Of a stretch of DNA of 64,000 bases, positions 24,899-35,000 are shown one piece after another; positions within the stretch are counted from its first letter, which is position 1, and each line of letters opens with the position of its first letter. This stretch comes from Lepidurus packardi (Eukaryota > Arthropoda > Branchiopoda > Notostraca > Triopsidae): assembly GCA_023053545.1 (NCBI GenBank), contig JAKZAN010000006.1, forward strand, positions 2,361,001 through 2,425,000, given 5' to 3'. Both the position numbers and the translations under genes were made by a program. Under the pieces are notes generated by a model, which did not search any database, had not been told where the DNA came from, and was given only the letters and a program-made list of their open reading frames with translations.

Positions 24899-25956
24899 GG
24901 GTAGGGGACGAACGGGCCCAGTTCCAAACGGGCCCACCTTGACCAAACGGGCCCAGTGCCAAAGAGGCCCAACCATTGACCAAACGGGCCCAGTCAACAG
25001 ACCAAACGGGCCCACTATTTTGAAACATTGTAAACACCCTGTTGTGCTGTTTTACGGACTCAGGGAACAACACACGATATGGGTAAGACACGACATGTAT
25101 ATATTTTCAAACATATCTATTGTATTGTAACATATGTGAAATTAAGAATTGATCGTTTTTTGTATTGTTTTCTACTTAGAATGGCCCAGAAGAAATGAAC
25201 TGGAAGTGGAAGTCTTACATTTTTGTAAGAGTAAAACAGACATCACTAAAGATCGCCATGAGGAAAGTGAAAAATACGGAAGTACTTGATGGTAATAATG
25301 AAGAATACGGAAGTACTCCATAGCATGGCAAAAAATTCCCAAACCAGCTATACTGTCGCATTACATAGTCATTACTGTCGCATAGTTATAGGGCAAGACT
25401 TCCTCTTAGAGTTGGATTTTGTCTCGACCATACTACGGAGAAAACAATACAAAGAACGATAAATACAGCAAGTCGATGTCAAAACTCGTACAAAGAAGTA
25501 TTGCCATAAATATTTAGTATGCTCTTGTCCAGTCTTATATAAAGTCCATCCCAATCCAGCTAACAGTCGTACTATACTTCAGTCGCCACTTCTTAGACTT
25601 TTAATATAGACTTTTAGTTTTTTAATATAGTTTTGGGCAAGACTTCCACTTCCAGTTCATTTCTTCTGGGCCATTCTAAGTAGAAAACAATACAAAAAAA
25701 GATAAATACTTAATTTCACATATGTTACAATACAATAGATATGTTTGAAAATATATACATGTCGTGTCTTACCCATATCGTGTGTTGTTCCCTGAGTCCG
25801 TAAAACAGCACAACAGGGTGTTTACAATGTTTCAAAATAGTGGGCCCGTTTGGTCTGTTGACTGGGCCCGTTTGGTCAATGGTTGGGCCTCTTTGGCACT
25901 GGGCCCGTTTGGTCAAGGTGGGCCCGTTTGGAACTGGGCCCGTTCGTCCCCTACCC
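24899..25956. mobile_element. foldback/MITE-like DNA transposon with ~320-bp inverted arms
   Basis: Two inverted arms, 24899-25217 and about 25635-25956, are nearly identical and separated by roughly 420 bp. The element starts GGGTAGGGGACGAACGGGCC and ends with the exact reverse complement. It is flanked by a perfect 8-bp direct repeat GAGTACCA (24891-24898 and 25957-25964), the target site duplication. There is no transposase: frames inside the arms mirror each other because of the inversion. The outer 120 bp of each arm carry subterminal GGGCCC-centred repeats. An 8-bp duplication fits hAT, P or Merlin class enzymes; the GGG terminus does not settle which. The arms have diverged little, so insertion looks fairly recent. 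Confidence 0.9.
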
Positions 25957-25964
25957 GAGTACCA
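25957..25964. repeat. target site duplication GAGTACCA, right copy
   Basis: Identical to 24891-24898. Confidence 0.85.
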
Positions 25965-26896
25965 CCCTTTCAAAATAAACAAGCAGCGTTTGGGGAAAAA
26001 AAGAGTTGCTCTATAGGCTCAGAAAGTCAAATATTATATACAGTTCGGGTTATGCAGAATGGCGAAAAAGTTTGCGATTATTTTTTTCTTGCTGATGAAT
26101 GTATTCGTATTCTCTTAAATAAATTGTTTTTGTGCATTACATCGCATTCAATCATTACGTAGCTGCTCGATTTAATAGCAGCTCGGGCAGTTTTAGAAAC
26201 GTAACTGGAATGAAATGTGTTAGTATAACCATTTCGATACTTGGCGTCACAGTATTATTGATAACACGAAGATTTGCTTTACTGTGAGAATGAGTGTTAG
26301 CAAACTTAAATAAAGCCAGTAGTTTTTCAACCTTTTTTTTGCGACTTTACGAATTAGTCTGCTCTGTTATTCTACGCTTACTAGCTGTGTTTTAGCTTAA
26401 CAGATTTAGCTATTGGTGTAAATTTTCTGAAAAACCTCCTAGAAACTTTTGAAATTCTGTCATTAGCTCTATGCCCAAAGCTGCAAATGCTGATTGGGAT
26501 TCTCGATTGTGGACTCGATCGAGTCAATACAACAATAATGGGACATGTCAATAAGCCGCCATGATGTATGATTCAATGAGTCGCATATATTTGTATAAGA
26601 TAGCAGTTTCGGTCAACTGGGAAAGGGGGCTTTATGCTTCTTCTTTCTTTGTTTGAGATTATCGCTTTTTTACTGTTCCATCTCAAAGTCGGTTTCCACT
26701 TCCTGCTGAAAAATAGATCCGACTTTTTCGCCTTATTTCTATTTATCTACGTATTAAGCGCTAGGTGGCGCCAATGACGTTCTACAACCAGGATACTCTA
26801 ACCAGTCTAACCCATCTTTCTCTTTTTTCTATTCCCATTGCAATTTTTTCAGCCAGCTTCGCAAAACACGCTACGAATTTCTAACTGTAACGTAAA
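25965..26896. other. intergenic with CTCF-like site upstream of mRpL18
   Basis: No gene. AGCGCTAGGTGGCGCC at 26757-26772 matches the arthropod CTCF core (TAGGTGGCGC), about 125 bp before the mRpL18 start. The rest is AT-rich without a recognisable element. Confidence 0.45.
26757..26772 (+). promoter_or_regulatory. CTCF-like motif upstream of mRpL18
   Basis: AGCGCTAGGTGGCGCC contains TAGGTGGCGC, the best of the three CTCF-like matches in the window. It lies 125 bp before the mRpL18 start codon. Confidence 0.4.
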
Positions 26897-27770
26897 ATGA
26901 ACACAATTCGCCTAGCACGAAATGTGAAAGGTAAACAAATAAATGTTGTCTATATCTCTTTTTAATCTACCGTTTCATTTGGGTCCTTAGGCCTTCTTGA
27001 CGGAGCACAAATCAGATGTATTCGTTCCCCATTACCGGCCTTTCAGAGTAATGAAGCAGCCTCGCCATCAAATGAACAAGTCAGCCCGTTTGTTTATAAC
27101 AGAAATCCTCGGAATTTAGAACAGATGCGTATTGCCAGGAAGCCAAGAGGCTATGTGTTAGACGTTCACAAGAAAAACTACTGGCACAAGTAAGGGATTT
27201 AATTTTAGATCGTGATGTGCTCGGATATAATGCTATGATGACAGATCACTGCGCAAAAATGAAGAAACTTGATCTGAAGAGCTCCCAGTCTGGTGAGCCC
27301 AGCAAGTTTCAATGTCAAAAACCATATCTGAGCAAAATAAACTCAATACGTATTTACCATGTCATTGTACTTTGGCACACTTAAATTATTGTTCCTTCTT
27401 TTACTTTAGACTCATCCTTGAACGATCTGGTCAGCATATTACAGCCAAAATTCAACATCACACTGGAAAAACGGTCTTAAGTGCCTCTACACAAGAATGG
27501 GCTCTAAAGCAACATCTTTTTAGTACAACAGACATGAACGCAGCAAAGGCGGTTGGACAAGTTCTCGCTCAACGTTGTTTGGAAGCTGGAATGTTGGAAG
27601 TCCATTGCGAGTATGAAGCCAGCCAATCCTCCGCCAAAGTCCAATCCATATTGGACGCACTCACTAAGGGTGGTATCGCTCTGCAGGAGCCACCTCGTTA
27701 CTTCCCCCATAGACATTTTAAAAATTCCCTTGAACCCAAACCGTGGACAGTGAAAGAACCCTCTGATTGA
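26897..27770 (+). CDS. mRpL18: mitochondrial ribosomal protein L18 (uL18m)
   Basis: Large-subunit mitoribosome protein of the uL18 family, whose members bind 5S rRNA or its position. Exons 26897-26930, 26991-27189 and 27410-27770, 197 aa. The basic N-terminus suits a mitochondrial presequence. Family blocks are present: NRNPRNLEQMRIARKPRGY, NYWHKLILERSGQHITA, GKTVLSASTQEWALKQ and AVGQVLAQRCLEAG. The last exon is preceded by TTACTTTAG. The second intron (220 bp) holds a possible box C/D snoRNA. The gene converges with GGNBP2; stops are 133 bp apart. Confidence 0.93.
27230..27285 (+). ncRNA. possible short box C/D snoRNA in mRpL18 intron 2
   Basis: Inside the intron, ATGATGA (C box) is followed about 35 nt later by CTGA (D box). 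GCT before and AGC after could form a terminal stem. Introns of ribosomal protein genes are common hosts. The spacing is short for this class and C'/D' boxes are unclear, so this is a weak call. Confidence 0.2.
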
Positions 27771-27903
27771 ACCAATTCAAATATATGCGAGCTAAAACAT
27801 AAATATGTAGAAACCGTAAAGACCCTTAAACGAAATGTTTATTCACCCAAGCGAGAGACGGAAGGGACTCAGATGTTAGTGGGTAACAAAATATACCTTT
27901 TCT

Positions 27904-30175
27904 TTAAAGTTGAACAAAATCTTGGTCACCTTTGCCCTGCTGGCACAACAGTGCGAAACGTTGCTTTAATACACTACGCAAGCGCTGCCTTTCCTGGGTC
28001 ACATGACAAAGTTGATTCTTGAATGCCGCCACTTCCTCGTCCGGAATGTAACTTACCGCGTCCTCGTCATCTCCATAACAAGAGCATGATTCCTACACAA
28101 GAAAAGCGTTGTCATGAAAAGGATACAATAAATTTCTCATTCTTAATTTTTGCTAAACTGCGTAGTCAATCAAGGTTAATTTTATGCTCAAAACTGACCT
28201 CAAGCATCTGTTGCAAACTCAATGTCGCCACGTTTCCACACGTGTTACATAAATTAGTCAAAGAGGACTCGTCGATATTGTTGTTTACGGCACCACATTC
28301 GGGATCGGCTTTCACGTCATCGTGACAGCATAAACCCTCTCCGCAAGCGACATCAGAGCCTTCGGGAGAAGTCTGACAACAGTCACAAGAATGGCCTATC
28401 CCAAAGCCGTTACAAGCATATCCAGAGTCCCTGCTTCTGGGCGGAGGTGACGCAGAAGAGGGCGGTGGGGAGTACGAATCCCTCGAGGACGAGTTTCGGT
28501 GGTAACAAAACATCCGATAATCCAAATCGGGGTGGGAGAGACCAGTATCAATGGAGGAAGATTCGTCGGATTCCTTGCTTTTGGCTTTCTTTTCATACGT
28601 GCAATGTCCGGATTCATCAGCGTGTTTTTCTTCACAACAGCCACGATCGCTCTCGTTGCCTGCGTCCGGCGTAATTTCTTTCTTTCCACGACGCTTGCGT
28701 CGTTTTAACCGTTTTTGTTCCTTTCGTTGTTTTTGAGCTTCTTCTTCGCGGCTTAACTCTTCGCATAATAGTTCCAACTATGAACAAGGAATGTTCTTTC
28801 TTTGAGCTTTGATTTTTATTTACTTATTTAGATTACCTGTGACACCCCTCTCTTGTCTTCTACGGCGATTGCGAAGGATTGTTTCAAGGCAGAAAGGGAA
28901 GCTACCAATAACAAATCCGTAGCTTGCTCTTCTTCTTTCACCCTTTGATGTAATCGTTGAAGCCTTTCGAGCAAACAAATCCCAACACAAGTTACAACTT
29001 CTTCCTGCGCTATTTCCATGGATTTGGCGTGCCGTTCTCTACGCCCTGCCCTAAGATCGCTTGAATGGATTAGATAGGAATACTTAAATATAGTAAAAAC
29101 CATACCCGCCAGACATTTCTGGTTCCGCTCGGGCTAGCAGTAGAGCGAGGATATCTATATTGGTTTGTATATGCAAATGTTTCTCTGCAGGGCAGGCTTT
29201 TAAACCCAAGTAAAGAATGGGTTTGTAGCCTTTATCTGCATCTCCTTCGTTTTCTCCCATGAGCAAATTAAAGGCCCTATGTACTTTAAGACGGCATTCC
29301 GGACAAAAGCTGAGTAGAAATATCCACGATAAGTTATAAGTAAAAGCAAATGAATTTGAAAATTAACCGATGTTTCTGCAGGTAAGCTTCCAAGGTTTCC
29401 AGCAACTGATCGGACTCCAGGAGGGCCATCTCTTCTTTACATTCAGGAGCCATGGAATCCCATAACGAGCGCCACCAGCCAATGCCCTTATTACGATGTG
29501 ACTCTAATGAGTGCAGACCACAACGTCTCGTTTGACGTCCTTTCCCTTGGCTTGAACTAACTTTGTTCAACCGTGACCTAAATAATGACAAAGTAGAATC
29601 CAGTTACGAGGGGGAAGAAAGACGAAAGATAGGCATACCCGTGATGACAGAGGAGGCTATAAAGACAAGATTTGGTACCAATAAATTCTTGACTGATGCT
29701 AACAAGATTGTCCGCTAATAACGTGACTGGATGAAGGGCAGTGTGCTTGGATTCGACCAAATCCCAATACAAACGCTCCACACTGCATGACGACCTTATT
29801 GAAAATCGTCTTAAATGTAAGCTTTATAATGTACCTGCGACGGCAGCCGACGCATGGAACAGATTGGCCAAGAATGTTAAACACGTCTTTGCTAGATACT
29901 ACTAGTGCCTTGGAAAACTCATGTTGGGACAAAGTCGCACATTTTTCTGAAAAAGCCTCGAAATCAGAGCCTTTAGGCTTACAGGAACGGTTGGAAAGAC
30001 ATATTTCAGGTAGCCTCATTACCATCTGGAATATTTAGCGTTTTCGTAAAATCTTAAAAAATAAGTTAGGTTCAGTTGTAGAACTTACAGACACATTTTC
30101 ATCAACATGGATAGGCAGCTGCCTTTTTCCCAAAGTCTGTGTATCGTCTCTATATAAGGAAATAAGCTTGGCCAT
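27904..30175 (-). CDS. GGNBP2: gametogenetin-binding protein 2 homologue
   Basis: Eight exons: 30175-30089, 30025-29835, 29782-29639, 29577-29368, 29309-29106, 29050-28837, 28777-28199 and 28092-27904, 605 aa. It follows the human protein throughout: MAKLISLYRDD opening, QSVPCVGCRRS, the paired Cys block RFCPECRLKVHRAFNLLMG, AEKHLHIQTNIDILALLLARAEPE, then GRRERHAKSMEIAQEEVVTC. A highly basic helix (KRLKRRKRRGKK) follows, then a Cys-rich block (CDCCQTSPEGSDVACGEGLCCHDD) and the terminal coiled segment. The conserved cysteines suggest metal binding. In mammals it is a nuclear/cytoplasmic zinc-finger-like protein needed in germ cells and placenta; its mechanism is unclear. A minus-strand AATAAA near 27838-27843 is its likely poly(A) signal. 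Confidence 0.95.
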
Positions 30176-30718
30176 CGCTATAACAAACAGAACATACATT
30201 ATTTAGTTATATTTATAATAAAGGCTAACATGAATATTTTAATTTCAAAATTTGAAACGTTCTAGTTCACGTTAGTCTTTGGGATGGGAAAACATGCAAG
30301 GAAAATCATTATAGTAGACATGTCTTTACTTTACTAAGCAACTGATAACCGTAAAAAGTTCTAATTTTCATACCTGTTTCACTCTATGGCATCAAAATTA
30401 ATATTTTGAGATGAGCAACTGGAACCGAAAAATATTTATTTTAATGTGAATTACTTTCAGACGTTCTACCGAGCGTTGTGTTGTGTTCGTTTACTTTTGA
30501 ATGCGAGCAACAGCTACGGTAAGTCTCATCCATTAGGCTTGCCAAACCCTTACAAATACTTTTCGACAAAATGATCGATTTCAAAAATTTGTGCGTATTA
30601 GTCGTAATGGTTATTACAAAAATCTCGAACAATTCTGCAAAACATGGTTTTTATTGAACACTTTAATTCAAACAAAAAGAACAACACTCTCCCTGTGCGG
30701 TATTTTCCGCATGATTCG
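30176..30718. other. intergenic, 540 bp
   Basis: Holds the GGNBP2 promoter side and the 3' UTR of the next gene (a minus-strand AATAAA near 30650). No other feature seen. Confidence 0.4.
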
Positions 30719-31616
30719 TCATATAACCTCAGCCATTTCTAAATCTTCCAAGGGTGGTGGGTTCCTACACATCATGAACAGTAAAGATCATTCTCTGAAA
30801 TACGTGATAAATTACCTTTCCATTTCATTGAGGTTAAAACTAGAAGAATTATTGTTATCCAGATCCAAGTCCTCTTCCACGGTTTCCATGTCACCGTTTT
30901 CTTGAGTATCGTTCGTCCTGCTGTGTGCGGGAATTGCAACTCTGTTGTCTGACCGTGTAGAAATAGTGCTCAAAACGCCTTCAGGGGGTTTCCAAAGGAC
31001 AACAGCCATGGTTGGCTTTTGCATTTGCTCTAGTAATAGCAAGGGCAACGAAGGTTCTGAAACAATGCTTTTCAGCTCGTCCGACAAAACAAGTTTTGGT
31101 TCCTGTGGAGTAGTTGCCACTGAGGTAGGAGTTTCATCAGAGGGTTCAGCAATAACATCTTCAGTAGGGCTACCGGTTAAATTCAAACGACTCATATTTT
31201 CGGCCATTTTTTGCTCGGTCAGAAGCTGCTTCCGGGCAGGCCTAGTGGAATGAAATTTGATGGTATTGTACTTTTATTCGGGATTGAACGCAAGATGTTT
31301 ACCCTATCCATCCATCCTCATCAGGTTTACGTTTTGAAACGCGGGGGATCCATTCTCCTTGAAAATTTTCTGCCGGCACCCATGTCGTTAATGATGTGGC
31401 TGCTGATTGAGGGCTAACGAGATTAGCTTCTGCAGAAAATCTTACCACACCGTCGCTTTGGTGGTATGGAAAAGCCCACGGCATTTGAATAGGCGGGGCT
31501 TGACTCCATGTCAATGACGACACAGGATTATAAGACGCATTCGACAGAGGCACAGATGTTGCTGGGGATGGATAAACTGGACTACTTCCTTGACAACCGT
31601 GCCCTTGGTGCATCAT
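30719..31616 (-). CDS. CCDC117-like nuclear protein (tentative family)
   Basis: Exons 31616-31303, 31241-30816 and 30764-30719, 261 aa. The N-terminal 100 residues are Pro/Ser-rich and disordered. The middle has a basic patch (VSKRKPDEDGWIGPARKQ) then KMAENMSRLNL. The most conserved-looking part is LVLSDELKSIVSEPSLPLLLLEQ followed by AVVLWKPPEG, which resembles the C-terminal region of CCDC117, as I recall it. The tail is acidic and ends in a tiny 15-codon exon (NPPPLEDLEMAEVI). Human CCDC117 has been linked to the cytosolic iron-sulfur targeting complex; this role is not shown by the sequence. The assignment is moderate. Confidence 0.6.
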
Positions 31617-32043
31617 AATGGAACGTTAAACTAGGGGAAAAATATTTTTACAGGTTCTTATATCAAATTAGGTAGTGATTACTGGCCCTGCAGAAGTGCA
31701 ATAAGGGTAAATCTTCGGGTATGCGAATGAAATTAAATCCCAAACTGACCAACGAAATCCCATAACTTTCCGGCCAATACTGAAAACAACGACAACGCCG
31801 CCATCTAGCGGAGGTTCCTTCCATCTAAACAAGGGTGCCAACACTAATACAGCATTAGCAAAGTTATCATAATGCTTATATTACCGTAAGTAAGCCACTA
31901 CATTTGACAGTGAACAACCTAACTCAATTGAAAGAATAAAAAATTTGCTTATTTATTCCGGTTTTGCTAGGCTAGCAAAAAAAGAAAAAAAGGAAAAAAG
32001 TCAAGTGGTTCTTTACTCTGAATTGAATTTAATAGATTCACGA
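31617..32043. other. intergenic with CTCF-like site
   Basis: On the minus strand 31813-31794 reads CCTCCGCTAGATGGCGGCGT, containing a CTAGATGGCGGC core like the arthropod CTCF motif. The SPT6 3' UTR lies at the right side, with a minus-strand AATAAA near 31950. Confidence 0.4.
31794..31813 (-). promoter_or_regulatory. CTCF-like motif between CCDC117-like gene and SPT6
   Basis: The minus strand reads CTAGATGGCGGC in context. It lies about 180 bp upstream of the start codon of the CCDC117-like gene. Confidence 0.35.
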
Positions 32044-35000
32044 TCATTCATCATATAAGGGCGTGCCGTCTCCAATATCCATATTCCGAGGACTATTGAT
32101 AGTTCTGGGCGTAGATCTCGGCGTTGTAGAAGCTCTTCCCCCATGTGGAGAAGGAGTTGGCGCGGGTCGATCCCGGGGCGTTCCCCTGCCATCGTACCTA
32201 GGCGTTCTTCGTTCATCAGGCACGGTCCTGCTATTCGTCCCGCTGCTACGTGGTGTACTGCTTCCCCCCGTCCGACGACTACTTTGCGCCCACGCTTCGG
32301 CTGCTTTTCGCCAGTCCGCAGATTCTGCTCCTCCGCCGTGCCCAGAAGTGGGTTGACTTGTAGGTCGCATCCTGGAGGAAGGACTCGCCAAGCCCGGCGA
32401 ATGTTGTGGTTGCTGATGCGAAGAAGGTCGCTGGAAAAAATTGGATTGTGTGTGTGTCTGTTGGACTGCAGGATATTGTCCGCGGACTGGCGTGGAAGGA
32501 GCCCTAAAGACTTGTGCAGGTGGCTGGCCATGGCGTTGTAAAGACGGATTTGCTGTGTTGGGTATACCATATGTTCCATATTGTTGGGGAGGGGTTTGGG
32601 GAGGAGCTTGACCAGGAGTGCTGGGATAGCGAGGTGTAGTGTAGGGAGTCATGAACGGAGTTTGTCCCGAAGGCGTATAGGGCTACAAAAAAGCAACATG
32701 CCGAAATTAGTTAATATAAAGAATCTAAATGATTATAAATAAGTGAGTATACATAAGTAAATATTGCTTACAGTGTTTGCGGAGTACCCAGCAAAGCCTG
32801 GCGTGTTTTGCGCAAAATGGGGCGTGCCCATACCCACTACAGGAACGCCCGGGGCTCCTATGTGAGGGGTAAGGCCACTCATAAACGGAGTCCTGGATGT
32901 TCCTGGCGCGCTCTTGGTAGAATTGGGAGTGCCAGGAAGTGGATCTCTAAAATGCTCTTTAAACCATTTGAATAAGACTGCTAGCGAGTCAAATATTTGG
33001 CCACGGAAGCGAAAACCTTCTGGAGTTACAGTAACGTATTCGTGGCGACAGGTTTTGCGGGGCAAGTACGAGAGCAAAAATTTTCCTGGAAATTCTTTGG
33101 AAGCTGTCATGATATAATGGATCTTGGCGACGTTCTTTTTCTTTTCTTCCTTCAGCCATTCTTCGGCTTTTTCCCGCTCCAAGTTCTTGGGCGGATTCGC
33201 AGGCGTTGTGGCAGGAGTAGGGGCTTCCTTTTCTTTGCTACTGCCGATATCTTTGTAGTAGCGGAAATTTATCAAATCGCGCGCATGCGCAGCCATAGGG
33301 TTGACATACCGGGCGATAATTTCGTCCAAGTCTTCAAACTCTTCTTCGACAACCCAAAGCGAGCGTCCCAAGCTGAACGCGTTCTCTTTTCCCTCTTCTC
33401 GTACGTCGATGTGCTGCAAGACGCCCTCCGTAACTTTCCAAGTGACGGTTAGATGGTCAGATCCCTTGGAAGACGGGCGAACAATAACCTCCCCTTGATC
33501 CATGTTTACCATCAGTTTCTCAGCTTCTCGGAAACCAATGTTATGGAAAGACGGATGAACAATCACTCGCTTGGTATAAGCTGCTCTGTGTTTCTGCTGG
33601 ACTGCATCTTCGGCTGTTTTGGTCGCCTTTTCTTCTGCCGTCACGTCATAGTAGGGATCCTTCGGAGGTCGCCATTCGCTTTTGGTGTCCCTCAAATCAG
33701 ACGAACGAGACGTGCACGTCACCTAAGCAGACGATCATAGGTTAAACTACGGTTTTAAAATTTATTGGGGAAAAGAAAGCTACCTGGAATTTTTCCACGT
33801 CAATCTTAATTAGGCGACAATGAACGGTCATTCCAGGTTTCACTCTTTGCTCTGGATGCTTCACTTCGGAATCTGAAAGCATTTTGATGGGTATAAAGCC
33901 TGACAATCCATTATCAAGTTGGACTCGCACTCCTGTCGCTTGTCCGCTACAAGCGCCAGCATCGAAGTGATTCCACACTTCAGACAAGTCAGGAAAATCA
34001 GCTTGTAGACAGAATGGACACTGCCATAGACCCGTGTCTTCCTGCCGAACAGGATTCGCACGATCCAACTGTTCACGTTGAGGTTTGCGGTGCGAAAAAC
34101 CTACAAAACAAGTTCAAATAGGAAACTTACTTCCTTTTTTTTGGCACATCTTTACCTGACACGGTGCACATAAGTAGTTTCCCAAGATAAAAGGTCTCGG
34201 GATTTTCCTTAGTCAACATGTTGAAGATCTCTTCTGGAGTGGATGTCGAATACGCCGTACGTAGGTCTTTGTAGCGATGATTGAGCTCGGCTCGAATGTC
34301 ATACAAAGTGATGCTCTTGTTGCCAAAGCCTTGTCTTTCCAATTCGTCAGCAAAAGCATCCAAATCCAAGTCCTTCAAGCGTTCAGGGGCTTCCAAAATT
34401 TCTTCCAAGGCCCCAGCAGGATTAGCATCTTCGTCATCGTATTCTAGAGCGTCCACCGCCATTTTGCGAGCCCATTCGTAAGTTTCAGGATGGACTCGCG
34501 TTCCGTCTAGTACTTCCACATATGCTTCTGTCGAATCCCCGAGAGATGCCGTGTCAATCTTGATAAAACCGGCGCAATTGATGAATACTTTGGGACCCAT
34601 GTGACACAGCGTGACTAATTGTGTCCGATTTTCTAAGCGCTGGTTGGTCTGTTTCAAAATCTATTTAAAGAAAGGAGTTAAAAAAATGTTCGTAGGAGAG
34701 GAAACAACTAATTTACTTTCAGCAAAGCTTGAGCTTTACGACAGCCAAGACCGCAGACAAACTGAAGGACATTGGAGGTATTAGGATAGGTTAAGGCTCT
34801 GTTTACGTCGACGCCCACATCATTAGTTCGGTTAACAAATTCAAGGTATAAAGCCTCTAGCAGTTCTTCTTTAGGGATTTGGTCTTGTAGGGGATGATAT
34901 CGTAAGCAGAGGATTTCTTCTTCGGTACCACACAACTGAGAAAATTCCAGCAAAGGATCTTGCATCCGTCTGGCCAAAGAGATGGCTTCCCTTAACAATG

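Noticed and set aside
24846-25130. Open frame with Gly/Pro/Thr-rich translation, seen again on the minus strand at 25725-25982
   Set aside because: The two frames are mirror copies created by the inverted arms of the foldback element; the composition comes from GGGCCC repeats, not from coding selection.
24899-25956. CRISPR-like or ncRNA hairpin interpretation of the large inverted repeat
   Set aside because: The flanking 8-bp target duplication and exact termini show a transposon insertion.
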